Of a stretch of 5,610 nucleotides of DNA, positions 1-5,610 are shown piece by piece; positions within the stretch are counted from its first letter, which is position 1; each line of letters begins with the position of its first letter. This stretch comes from Pseudopedobacter sp. (lineage in GTDB: Bacteria; Bacteroidota; Bacteroidia; Sphingobacteriales; Sphingobacteriaceae). Location of the stretch: NCBI GenBank assembly GCA_014378285.1, contig JACMNZ010000255.1, positions 1 to 5,610 on the forward strand, in the 5' to 3' direction. Made by a program: the position numbers and the translations under genes. Under the pieces are notes generated by a model that had not been told where the DNA came from, did no database searches, and was given only the letters and a program-made list of their open reading frames with translations.

Positions 1-1443
1 AAATGTCTCAAATTTTTTATCAAAAGCAATGATGTTTTTATAAACGGCAGCATCTTTAGCAGCTTGTTCTACCTTTTCCATATCCAATTTATCTTGCCCA
101 AAGGCGATATTCCTTGCAATGGTATCAGAAAAAAGAAAAACTTCTTGTGGCACAAAGCCAGTTTGGCTTCTATAATCTTCTAAGTTTAAGTATTTAATAT
201 TAGTATTATCAATTATAATCTCACCTTTATCAACATCATACATCCTCATCACCAAATTAGCAATGGTAGATTTTCCAGATCCAGTTCTTCCAATTATTGC
301 CAAAAGTTCTCCTTCCTTAATATCAAAAGAAATATTTTTTAAAGCTTGTATGCCTGTATCCGGATAGGTAAAACTTACATTTTCAAAAGCAATTGTTCCA
401 TTAACTTTTAAAGGATTTGGGTTTGGATTAACTATTTCTGGCTCAATTTTTAGAAATTGATTAATTCTTTTTTGAGATGCAGCAGCTCTTTGTATTAGAG
501 AAGTAACCCATCCTAACGAAGTAACCGGAAATGTCAGTTGATTTACATAGACTATAAATTCGGCAATATTTCCACTACTTATTTTCCCGTTCATCACTTG
601 TAAACCTCCAATATAAACCGTAATAATTGTACTTAAACCAACCATTAAAAGCATAGTAGGAAAAAAGAAAGCCTGTACTTTAACTAAGTCTAGCGATTCT
701 GATTTATAAGCTTCGCTTTCTCTTGCAAAACCTTCTCTAATATTACTTTCCCTTACGTAAGATTTTACCACTCTAATTCCCGAAAATGTTTCTTGAACAA
801 ATGATGATAATGTACTTAAACGTCTTTGGATTTTTTCGCTTTTATGGTTGATAATGCTATTCACATAATAAATAGTTATTGCCAATAGTGGAAGAGGTGC
901 TAAACAATAAAGAGCCAATTTCACGTTAACGCTAAGCATAGCAATGATAATAAGTACAAATAATACTGATGTGTTAATGGTATACATTATTGCCGGTCCA
1001 ACGTACATCCTAACTCGGCTAACATCCTCTGTAACCCTGTTCATTAAATCGCCTGTATTATTACGTCTATAAAACGCTAAAGAAAGCTTTTGATACTGAT
1101 TGTAGATTTCGTTTTTGAGGTCAAACTCAATATGCCTACTTGTTAGAATAATGGTTTGTCTCATAAAAAACAAAAACAATCCTCTTATTAAAGCAATAAC
1201 TATTACTAATCCTCCAAACAATAATAAGCTAGATCCAAAAATATCTAATATTAAAGATTGCTTATCAAACCCGTTAAAAAGACGATAAAGTGCAATATTT
1301 TCATTTACCAAATCAAACGCGATACGGATTATTTGAGCCGGTAAAACAGCAAAAAAGTTAGAGATGATTACAAAGAGAACACCGGGTAAAAGTTGCCATT
1401 TATATTTAAGGAAAAATTTATTTAAGTAGGAGAGTTCTTTCAT
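1..1443 (-). CDS. ABC exporter half-transporter (permease fused to ATPase), 3' part cut by window edge
   Basis: Reading the minus strand from the ATG at 1443 gives 481 codons with no stop up to the window edge. It is a type IV (MsbA/BmrA/LmrA-like) exporter subunit. Residues about 17-310 are the membrane domain, with six hydrophobic segments near 17-36, 72-95, 151-172, 174-194, 259-280 and 290-315. The cytosolic loop contains the family-typical stretch FYRRNNTGDLMNRVTEDV (124-141). The nucleotide-binding domain starts near 350, with the A-loop Tyr360, Walker A GRTGSGKS (385-392) and the Q-loop Gln433 in VPQEVFLF. The usual length is about 580-600 residues, so roughly 100 are missing; the LSGGQ signature, Walker B, D-loop and H-loop would lie beyond position 1. 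It should sit in the inner membrane and work as a dimer. The substrate (lipid, drug or peptide) cannot be told from sequence. It is transcribed divergently from the dehydrogenase gene. Confidence 0.95.
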   Translation of the reverse strand, partial: MKELSYLNKFFLKYKWQLLPGVLFVIISNFFAVLPAQIIRIAFDLVNENIALYRLFNGFDKQSLILDIFGSSLLLFGGLVIVIALIRGLFLFFMRQTIILTSRHIEFDLKNEIYNQYQKLSLAFYRRNNTGDLMNRVTEDVSRVRMYVGPAIMYTINTSVLFVLIIIAMLSVNVKLALYCLAPLPLLAITIYYVNSIINHKSEKIQRRLSTLSSFVQETFSGIRVVKSYVRESNIREGFARESEAYKSESLDLVKVQAFFFPTMLLMVGLSTIITVYIGGLQVMNGKISSGNIAEFIVYVNQLTFPVTSLGWVTSLIQRAAASQKRINQFLKIEPEIVNPNPNPLKVNGTIAFENVSFTYPDTGIQALKNISFDIKEGELLAIIGRTGSGKSTIANLVMRMYDVDKGEIIIDNTNIKYLNLEDYRSQTGFVPQEVFLFSDTIARNIAFGQDKLDMEKVEQAAKDAAVYKNIIAFDKKFETF

Positions 1444-1456
1444 ATTAGTTGATTTA

Positions 1457-1464
1457 CAAAAATA
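1457..1464 (-). promoter_or_regulatory. Possible -7 promoter element for the ABC exporter
   Basis: Read on the minus strand this is TATTTTTG, an exact match to the Bacteroidota -7 consensus TAnnTTTG. It ends 13 bases before the exporter ATG, which would give a very short leader. No clear TTG/TTTG -33 element is found at the usual distance upstream, and the region is AT-rich, so chance matches are possible. Confidence 0.4.
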
Positions 1465-1557
1465 GTAAGATAATTGTTTTGAAGGTTGATTAAATAAATA
1501 AAATCTAGATTTGACAGCTTTTAAACTGATTTATTTTCTGACACCGATAAAAAAATC

Positions 1558-1565
1558 TACTTTTG
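1558..1565 (+). promoter_or_regulatory. Likely -7 promoter element for the dehydrogenase operon
   Basis: TACTTTTG matches the Bacteroidota -7 consensus TAnnTTTG exactly. It lies 32 bases before the ATG at 1598, giving a predicted leader of about 25 bases. The -33 element is weak; TTCTG at 1536-1540 is the closest candidate. If used, this promoter starts transcription downstream of the in-frame TTG at 1511, which favours 1598 as the start of the dehydrogenase. Confidence 0.5.
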
Positions 1566-1597
1566 CAGAATTAATAGCATTTAATTTTTGCTGTAAT

Positions 1598-2686
1598 ATG
1601 TCCTCAATTCAATTAGAAGAAAACTCCATTTTTAATCAGCTGAGCGTATGCGGTCATCAAAAAGTTGTTTTTTGCAATGATGATGATACAGGTCTCAGGG
1701 CAATTATTGCCATTCATGATACTACTTTAGGTCCTGCAATTGGAGGAACCAGAATGTGGTCTTATGCTTCAGAGCAAGACGCTTTAAGTGATGTTTTAAG
1801 GCTATCCCAAGCAATGACTTACAAGGCTGCAATTACAGGATTAAATCTTGGTGGTGGCAAAGCTGTTATTATTGGAGATAGCAGAACTGATAAAACGGAA
1901 GCTTTAATGCGAAGGTTTGGTAGGTTTATAGAAAACCTTAATGGAACTTTTATTACTGCAGAAGAAGTAGGTACAGGTACTAAGGATATGGAATATATCC
2001 GGATGGAAACTAAGCATGTTACCGGAATTCCGGAAAGTATTGGCGGAGCAGGCGATCCATCACCAATAACAGCAAAAGGTGTTTTTATGGGTATTAAAGC
2101 CAGTGTAAAAGAACTTTTTGGTACCGATAGTTTAGCAGGAAGAACGATAGCAGTACAAGGAACAGGACATGTAGGTGAAAACCTAGTTGCTTTATTAAGG
2201 TCAGAAAATGCAAAAGTTTACATCAGTGATATTAACGAGGAGCGTTTAGGTAAAGTTGCTAAAAGATATGGAGCAGAGGTTGTAAACAATAATAATCTAT
2301 TTGACCTAAATTTTGATATTTACGCACCCTGTGCACTTGGTGCAACCGTTAATGCCGAAACAATTAGCAAAATGAAATGCGGGATTATAGCTGGATCAGC
2401 AAATAATCAATTAGCAGACGAAAAAACAGATGGTCAGTTGTTGTTGGATAAAGGAATATTGTATGCACCAGATTATTTAATAAACGCTGGCGGATTGATT
2501 AATTGCTACTCGGAAATTGCGGGTTACAATAAAAAAAGAACCATGCAGTTGGCCGAAAATATTTACGAAGCCACAAGAGAAGTATTAAAGAAATCAAAAT
2601 TAGAAAATATCCCAACTAATTTGGCGGCAAATAAAATTGCAGAAAAGCGAATCCAAGATATCAAAAAAATAAAATCATCATTTTAA
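1598..2686 (+). CDS. Leucine-dehydrogenase-family (Glu/Leu/Phe/Val) amino acid dehydrogenase
   Basis: Cytosolic NAD-dependent oxidative deaminase (or reverse aminase) of branched-chain amino acids, in the Glu/Leu/Phe/Val dehydrogenase family. From the ATG at 1598 it has 362 residues, close to the 364 or so of Bacillus leucine dehydrogenases. An in-frame TTG at 1511 would add 29 residues, but that extension is unlike the family and overlaps the likely promoter. Visible landmarks are the substrate-binding GPAIGGTRMW (45-54), Lys76 and the catalytic Lys88 in GLNLGGGKAV, GDPSP near 153-157, the Rossmann motif GTGHVG (188-193) followed by SDIN with the expected ribose-binding Asp, IYAPCALGA, ANNQL and PDYLINAGG. 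Two oddities: the position aligned with catalytic Asp115 of Bacillus LeuDH is Glu123 (TAEEVG), and pocket positions 300 and 303 are Leu and Cys. Family assignment is firm; leucine as preferred substrate is not proven. No terminator separates it from nusB. Confidence 0.93.
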   Translation: MSSIQLEENSIFNQLSVCGHQKVVFCNDDDTGLRAIIAIHDTTLGPAIGGTRMWSYASEQDALSDVLRLSQAMTYKAAITGLNLGGGKAVIIGDSRTDKTEALMRRFGRFIENLNGTFITAEEVGTGTKDMEYIRMETKHVTGIPESIGGAGDPSPITAKGVFMGIKASVKELFGTDSLAGRTIAVQGTGHVGENLVALLRSENAKVYISDINEERLGKVAKRYGAEVVNNNNLFDLNFDIYAPCALGATVNAETISKMKCGIIAGSANNQLADEKTDGQLLLDKGILYAPDYLINAGGLINCYSEIAGYNKKRTMQLAENIYEATREVLKKSKLENIPTNLAANKIAEKRIQDIKKIKSSF

Positions 2687-2728
2687 TTATAATTTATATC
2701 GGTTGAAAAACCAAATCGTTCTTTAAAA

Positions 2729-3670
2729 ATGTTAAACAGAAGGCACCTAAGGGTAAAAGTAATGCAAACTTTATATGCATTTCAACAGTCAGAAGTAAAG
2801 GATATTAGGCTCCAAGAAAAAAATCTTTTGACAAGTGTAGATAAGGTTTTTGAAATGTATATCAGTTTATTGGCTCTTATTGTTGATGTTATAAATTATG
2901 CGGAAATAGATGCCATTGATAGATCTAACAAGCATTTGCCATCTGATGATGATTTAAACGCTAATTTGAAGGTTCTAAATAATTTGTTTGTTAAGATTTT
3001 ATTGAATAATAATGAATATTTAACATCCTTAAAAAAATACAGAACATCTTGGGATTTTGATCCCGAGTTAGCTAGATCGTTATTTGCCACTCTAAGGGTT
3101 TCTGAGGAATACAAAGCATATATTCAAAATCCAGGACATGATCTGCATACGGATAAGGATTTAATAAAGTTTATCTTTAAAAAAGTAATCTTAAAATCTA
3201 CCTTAGCGCAACAAGCCTTAGAAGAAAAGCATTTGAATTGGCAGGTTGATCAAGATGTTTTGCAAGCAATGATTGCTAAAACCCTAAAGAATTTCGATTC
3301 TGAAACAGGTAAAAATAATTTAGCAAGCATAAGCGCTAGTTGGTCAGAAGATAAAGAATATATTTTAGATCTTTATCAAAAAACAATTGCTAACAATGTT
3401 TCTTTTCAAGAGATGATTAGTAACAAAACTAAAAATTGGGATGCGGATCGTATTGCTTTAGTTGATGTAATTTTGATGAAAATGGCTTTGGCAGAATTTG
3501 TTTTTTTTACCAGCATCCCTTTAAAGGTTACCATAAATGAATACTTAGAAATAGCAAAAGAATTTAGCACACCTAAAAGTAATTCATTTATAAACGGTAT
3601 TTTAGATAAAATTTTAGATGATTTAAAAAGCCAAGGAAAAATTAAAAAATACGGTAGAGGATTATTATAA
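2729..3670 (+). CDS. nusB: Transcription antitermination factor NusB, long Bacteroidota form
   Basis: NusB binds boxA RNA together with NusE (ribosomal protein S10) and supports antitermination, mainly on rRNA operons. The N-terminal helix NRRHLRVKVMQTLYAFQQSE (3-22) corresponds to the Arg-rich RNA-binding helix of E. coli NusB. The C-terminal part, about 237-300, carries the diagnostic core: DRIALVDVILMKMALAEF, then IPLKVTINEYLEIAKEFSTPKSNSFINGILDKIL. At 313 residues it is more than twice the 139 of E. coli NusB. The extra length lies between these two ends and contains repeated helical units with Trp108, Trp171 and Trp237 in equivalent positions (see findings). Long NusB proteins are, to my knowledge, normal in Bacteroidota. 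The ATG at 2729 is chosen because it keeps the whole N-terminal helix; the next Met, residue 12, would cut it. It lies 42 bases after the dehydrogenase and 1 base before the lipoprotein gene, so it is probably cotranscribed with both. Confidence 0.95.
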   Translation: MLNRRHLRVKVMQTLYAFQQSEVKDIRLQEKNLLTSVDKVFEMYISLLALIVDVINYAEIDAIDRSNKHLPSDDDLNANLKVLNNLFVKILLNNNEYLTSLKKYRTSWDFDPELARSLFATLRVSEEYKAYIQNPGHDLHTDKDLIKFIFKKVILKSTLAQQALEEKHLNWQVDQDVLQAMIAKTLKNFDSETGKNNLASISASWSEDKEYILDLYQKTIANNVSFQEMISNKTKNWDADRIALVDVILMKMALAEFVFFTSIPLKVTINEYLEIAKEFSTPKSNSFINGILDKILDDLKSQGKIKKYGRGLL

Positions 3671-3671
3671 T

Positions 3672-4115
3672 ATGAAGAAGTTAGTTTTTAGTTTATTAAC
3701 AGTTGTTGTATTTGCATCATGCAATAATGGAAAATCTGCGCAAAATGCAAATTCTGATAGTTTAAGTGTTAATCAAACATCATCAGTTGACAGTACAAGT
3801 GCGCCAAAATTTAAATTTGAGAAGGAAGTTTATGATTTTGGTAAAATAACCGAAGGAGAAAAAGTTTCTTTTGATTATGAGTTCACCAACGTTGGTAAAA
3901 CACCTTTAATTATAAAAGAAGCAATTGCAACCTGCGGTTGTACGGTGCCAGAACCACCAAAAGATCCAATTGCTCCAGGTGAAAAAAGCAAAATAAAAGT
4001 GGTATTTAGTAGTGCCGGCAAAGAGGGTTTGCAAGATAAAGTTGTAACCATAACAGCTAATACTATCCCAGCGCAAACACAAGTACATTTAATAGGTGAA
4101 GTAACCAAAAAATAA
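3672..4115 (+). CDS. DUF1573 domain lipoprotein
   Basis: A 147-residue predicted lipoprotein. MKK plus a hydrophobic stretch (4-14) leads to a lipobox VFASC, with Cys17 as the expected lipidated residue. A Ser/Asn/Gln-rich linker (about 18-45) follows. Residues 47-145 form one DUF1573 domain, an immunoglobulin-like (ASH/MSP-type) beta sandwich: FEKEVYDFGKITEGEKVSFDYEF, then TNVGKTPLIIKEAIATCGCTVPE with the family's CGCT motif (Cys88, Cys90), then APGEKSKIKVVFSSAGKEG and a final strand VHLIGEV. The residues after Cys17 (NNGKS) do not look like the acidic surface-export signal described for some Bacteroidota lipoproteins, so a periplasm-facing location is more likely. The molecular function of the family is unknown to me. 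The gene starts 1 base after the nusB stop, implying translational coupling, and yajC follows 13 bases on. Confidence 0.92.
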   Translation: MKKLVFSLLTVVVFASCNNGKSAQNANSDSLSVNQTSSVDSTSAPKFKFEKEVYDFGKITEGEKVSFDYEFTNVGKTPLIIKEAIATCGCTVPEPPKDPIAPGEKSKIKVVFSSAGKEGLQDKVVTITANTIPAQTQVHLIGEVTKK

Positions 4116-4128
4116 TAATTATATAAAC

Positions 4129-4428
4129 ATGTTAAATTTTATTTTATTACAATTACCAAGCAATATCATGAGTTTTTTACCAATGGTATTAATTGTTGTG
4201 GTGTTTTATTTTTTTATGATAAGACCTCAAATGAAAAAAGCAAAAGATCATAAGAAATTTGTTGCCGAACTTAAAAAAGGTGATAAGGTAATTACTACTG
4301 CTGGTATACATGGTAGAATTGCTGATATGAATGAGACTACGTTTTTAATAGAAACTGAAGGTGGTGGTAAAATAAGATTTGATAGATCTGCCGTGTCTTT
4401 AGGTGCCTCTAAAGCATTAAATGCTTAA
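4129..4428 (+). CDS. yajC: Sec translocon accessory protein YajC
   Basis: Small single-pass inner-membrane protein of 99 residues that associates with SecDF in the Sec protein export pathway. A short N-terminal segment precedes one membrane helix (about 15-32, FLPMVLIVVVFYFFMIRP). The hallmark FMIRPQMKKAKDHKKF then leads into the cytosolic domain KKGDKVITTAGIHGRIADMNETTFLIE, all typical of YajC. Length fits the family (about 85-115). The ATG at 4129 is preferred because hydrophobic N-terminal residues before the helix are common in Bacteroidota YajC; an internal ATG at 4168 (Met14) would still leave the helix intact and cannot be excluded. secD and secF are not in the window. It is the last gene before a strong terminator. 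Confidence 0.95.
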   Translation: MLNFILLQLPSNIMSFLPMVLIVVVFYFFMIRPQMKKAKDHKKFVAELKKGDKVITTAGIHGRIADMNETTFLIETEGGGKIRFDRSAVSLGASKALNA

Positions 4429-4445
4429 TATTTTATTATTAAAAG

Positions 4446-4480
4446 AAAATGCCGTTTCTTTAACAGAGGCGGCATTTTTT
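4446..4480 (+). terminator. Rho-independent terminator after yajC
   Basis: AAAATGCCG (4446-4454) pairs perfectly with CGGCATTTT (4470-4478). The stem extends inward by five more pairs (4455-4459 with 4465-4469, two of them G-U), leaving a 5-base loop. The right arm merges into a run of six T (4475-4480). It lies 17 bases after the yajC stop and should end the dehydrogenase-nusB-DUF1573-yajC transcript. Confidence 0.9.
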
Positions 4481-4547
4481 ATTATGATAGATTTCTAAAC
4501 AGCAACACCATATTAGCAATTGCAGTTTATTGCAAAAATATAATTGA

Positions 4548-4555
4548 TACCTTTA
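4548..4555 (+). promoter_or_regulatory. Possible -7 promoter element for the YbbR-coaE unit
   Basis: TACCTTTA matches the Bacteroidota TAnnTTTG consensus at all but the last base and lies 16 bases before the ATG at 4572. TTG trinucleotides at 4530-4532 and 4520-4522 could be -33 elements, but the spacings (15 and 25 bases) fall on either side of the usual range. A promoter is expected somewhere between the terminator and 4572; this exact site is tentative. Confidence 0.35.
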
Positions 4556-4571
4556 ACTATTCTTATAAATA

Positions 4572-5519
4572 ATGGCAATTATCAAATTATCGGCTGTAGA
4601 ACGTAGAAAATTAAGCATTTTTTTAACCTGCTTAATTTTAGCCGTCTTGGCGTGGTTGTTTTTTTCATTGTCAAATAATTACGAGTATGAGGTTAAAACC
4701 GCCGTAAGATTTAAAAATTTGCCATTAAATAAGGCATTTAATCCGCTACAATCAGATACAGTAACTTTAACTGTGCAAGGTACTGGCTGGCAGTTATTAT
4801 TTACTAAATTGAGGATTTATCCAAAAGAATTGAAAGTAAGTTTATCAACGTTACAAAAAAGGAATTTTGTTACGTTCACAAATCAATTAAAAGAAATCAA
4901 TAAAGATTATTCTACACAACAAAAAATTATTAATGTAGTTCCTGATACTTTGTACTTTGATTTTACAACTAGAAAAGTTAAGAAAGTACCTATAAAATTA
5001 TTAACTAAACTTACTTTTATAAAGCAGTTTGGACAATCAAAAGACATTATTCTTGATCCATCTGAGGTTACAGTAACTGGGCCACAAAATGAATTAGACA
5101 AAATAAGTTTCTGGCCTTCCGATACATTGGTTAAGAATAATATTGATAATGACATCATCGGAAATGTTAATCTTAGCAAATCTGAGGAACCAAATATTTC
5201 TGTGTTCCCATCTCAAGCTCAAATTAAAATACCCGTCGAAGAGTTTACAGAAGAATCTTTTAATATACCGGTTAAAGTAATTAATAACAGAGAATATTAT
5301 AATATTAAGCTGATTCCTGAGAAAGTCAAAGTAGTTTTTATGGTCCCTTTATCATTATATGAAAACATAAGCGAAGATGATTTTGAAGCTACCGTTAATT
5401 TTGATTTATGGAAGATTGATAACATGCACCAATTACCTGTAGTAATAAAAAAACGTAAAGCTTATTTGAGATTTAGAAGAGTAGAACCAAATCAATTAGA
5501 TTTCTATATTAAAAAGTAA
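4572..5519 (+). CDS. YbbR/CdaR-like membrane-anchored protein
   Basis: A 315-residue protein with a short basic cytosolic N-terminus (RRK at 11-13), one membrane helix at about 14-33 and an extracytoplasmic remainder made of YbbR-type repeats. The clearest repeat core is VTVTGPQNELDKI (166-178); related stretches are VTLTVQGTGWQLL (64-76) and VKVVFMVPLSLYENI (252-266). Similar linking strands recur: VPDTLYFDFTTRKVKKVPIK (123-142) and SQAQIKIPVEEFTEESFNIP (214-233). In Firmicutes, YbbR (CdaR) regulates the membrane di-adenylate cyclase CdaA. Here no cyclase gene is adjacent, so that role is only an analogy. In Bacteroidota this protein is typically found beside coaE, as here. The gene follows a terminator, so it likely has its own promoter. 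Its TAA stop overlaps the coaE ATG by one base (TAATG), suggesting translational coupling. Confidence 0.85.
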   Translation: MAIIKLSAVERRKLSIFLTCLILAVLAWLFFSLSNNYEYEVKTAVRFKNLPLNKAFNPLQSDTVTLTVQGTGWQLLFTKLRIYPKELKVSLSTLQKRNFVTFTNQLKEINKDYSTQQKIINVVPDTLYFDFTTRKVKKVPIKLLTKLTFIKQFGQSKDIILDPSEVTVTGPQNELDKISFWPSDTLVKNNIDNDIIGNVNLSKSEEPNISVFPSQAQIKIPVEEFTEESFNIPVKVINNREYYNIKLIPEKVKVVFMVPLSLYENISEDDFEATVNFDLWKIDNMHQLPVVIKKRKAYLRFRRVEPNQLDFYIKK

Positions 5520-5610
5520 TGCTTAAAGTTGGAATAACAGGAGGAATTGGTAGCGGAAAGACTACGGTTTGCAAAATATTTGAAATTTTAAATATTCCTG
5601 TCTTTTATGC
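5519..5610 (+). CDS. coaE: Dephospho-CoA kinase, 5' end only
   Basis: The first 30 codons are visible, plus two bases. They begin MLKVGITGGIGSGKTTVCKI, with the P-loop GGIGSGKT at residues 8-15, followed by a helix and NIPVFYA, where the family has the strand leading to the conserved Asp of the dephospho-CoA site. The V/LGITGGIGSGK start is highly characteristic of CoaE, which phosphorylates the 3'-hydroxyl of dephospho-CoA in the last step of coenzyme A synthesis. About 165-175 residues lie beyond the right edge. The start overlaps the YbbR stop by one base. Confidence 0.93.
   Translation, partial: MLKVGITGGIGSGKTTVCKIFEILNIPVFY

Noticed and set aside
1511..1597. A TTG-initiated 29-residue N-terminal extension of the dehydrogenase.
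   Set aside because: The extension has no counterpart that I know in the family and contains the likely promoter element; the ATG at 1598 gives the expected length.
2701..2712. GGTT-GAAA-AACC mini-hairpin between the dehydrogenase and nusB.
   Set aside because: Only four base pairs, two of them A-T, and no T-tract; too weak to be a terminator or a supported RNA element.
2896..3114. Open frame on the minus strand inside nusB.
   Set aside because: No recognisable domain or separate start signal, and it lies wholly within a clearly real gene on the other strand.
3875..4108. Two minus-strand open frames opposite the DUF1573 gene.
   Set aside because: Composition is Cys/Phe/Trp-rich nonsense typical of antisense frames; the plus-strand gene has clear domain and lipobox evidence.
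4516..4523. Palindrome GCAATTGC upstream of the YbbR-like gene, as a possible operator.
   Set aside because: Eight bases in AT-rich DNA is easily due to chance, and no second copy or known regulator site supports it.
4907..5179. Minus-strand open frame opposite the YbbR-like gene.
   Set aside because: No family features and no upstream signals; it is a shadow of the coding strand.

Overview
The window looks like ordinary chromosomal core DNA from a low-GC member of the Bacteroidota, most likely the Sphingobacteriaceae/Pedobacter group. This rests on three things: the order nusB - DUF1573 lipoprotein - yajC - YbbR-domain protein - coaE, which I recognise from that phylum; a NusB about twice the usual length; and matches to the Bacteroidota -7 promoter consensus TAnnTTTG with no strong Shine-Dalgarno sequences. 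The genus assignment is an inference.

Layout. Positions 1-1443 (minus strand) hold the first 481 residues of an MsbA/BmrA-type ABC exporter half-transporter; its ATPase signature half lies beyond the left edge. A 154-base AT-rich divergent intergenic region carries a TAnnTTTG match on each strand. On the plus strand follow a leucine-dehydrogenase-family amino acid dehydrogenase (1598-2686), nusB (2729-3670), a DUF1573 lipoprotein (3672-4115) and yajC (4129-4428), with gaps of 42, 1 and 13 bases, so they probably form one transcript. A strong hairpin plus T-tract terminator (4446-4480) ends that unit. A second unit begins with a YbbR/CdaR-like membrane-anchored protein (4572-5519), whose stop codon overlaps the start of coaE (5519 onwards, cut by the right edge).

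How the genes relate. They are mostly housekeeping functions: branched-chain amino acid deamination, transcription antitermination, Sec translocon accessory, envelope proteins and the last step of CoA synthesis. No shared pathway is evident, and the link appears to be conserved gene order.

No mobile element, CRISPR array, RNA gene, defence system or obviously foreign segment is visible, and I do not see an undescribed system. The points most worth a second look are at residue level: a Glu where the catalytic Asp of leucine dehydrogenase is expected, substitutions in its side-chain pocket, and a three-fold internal helical repeat inside the long NusB.
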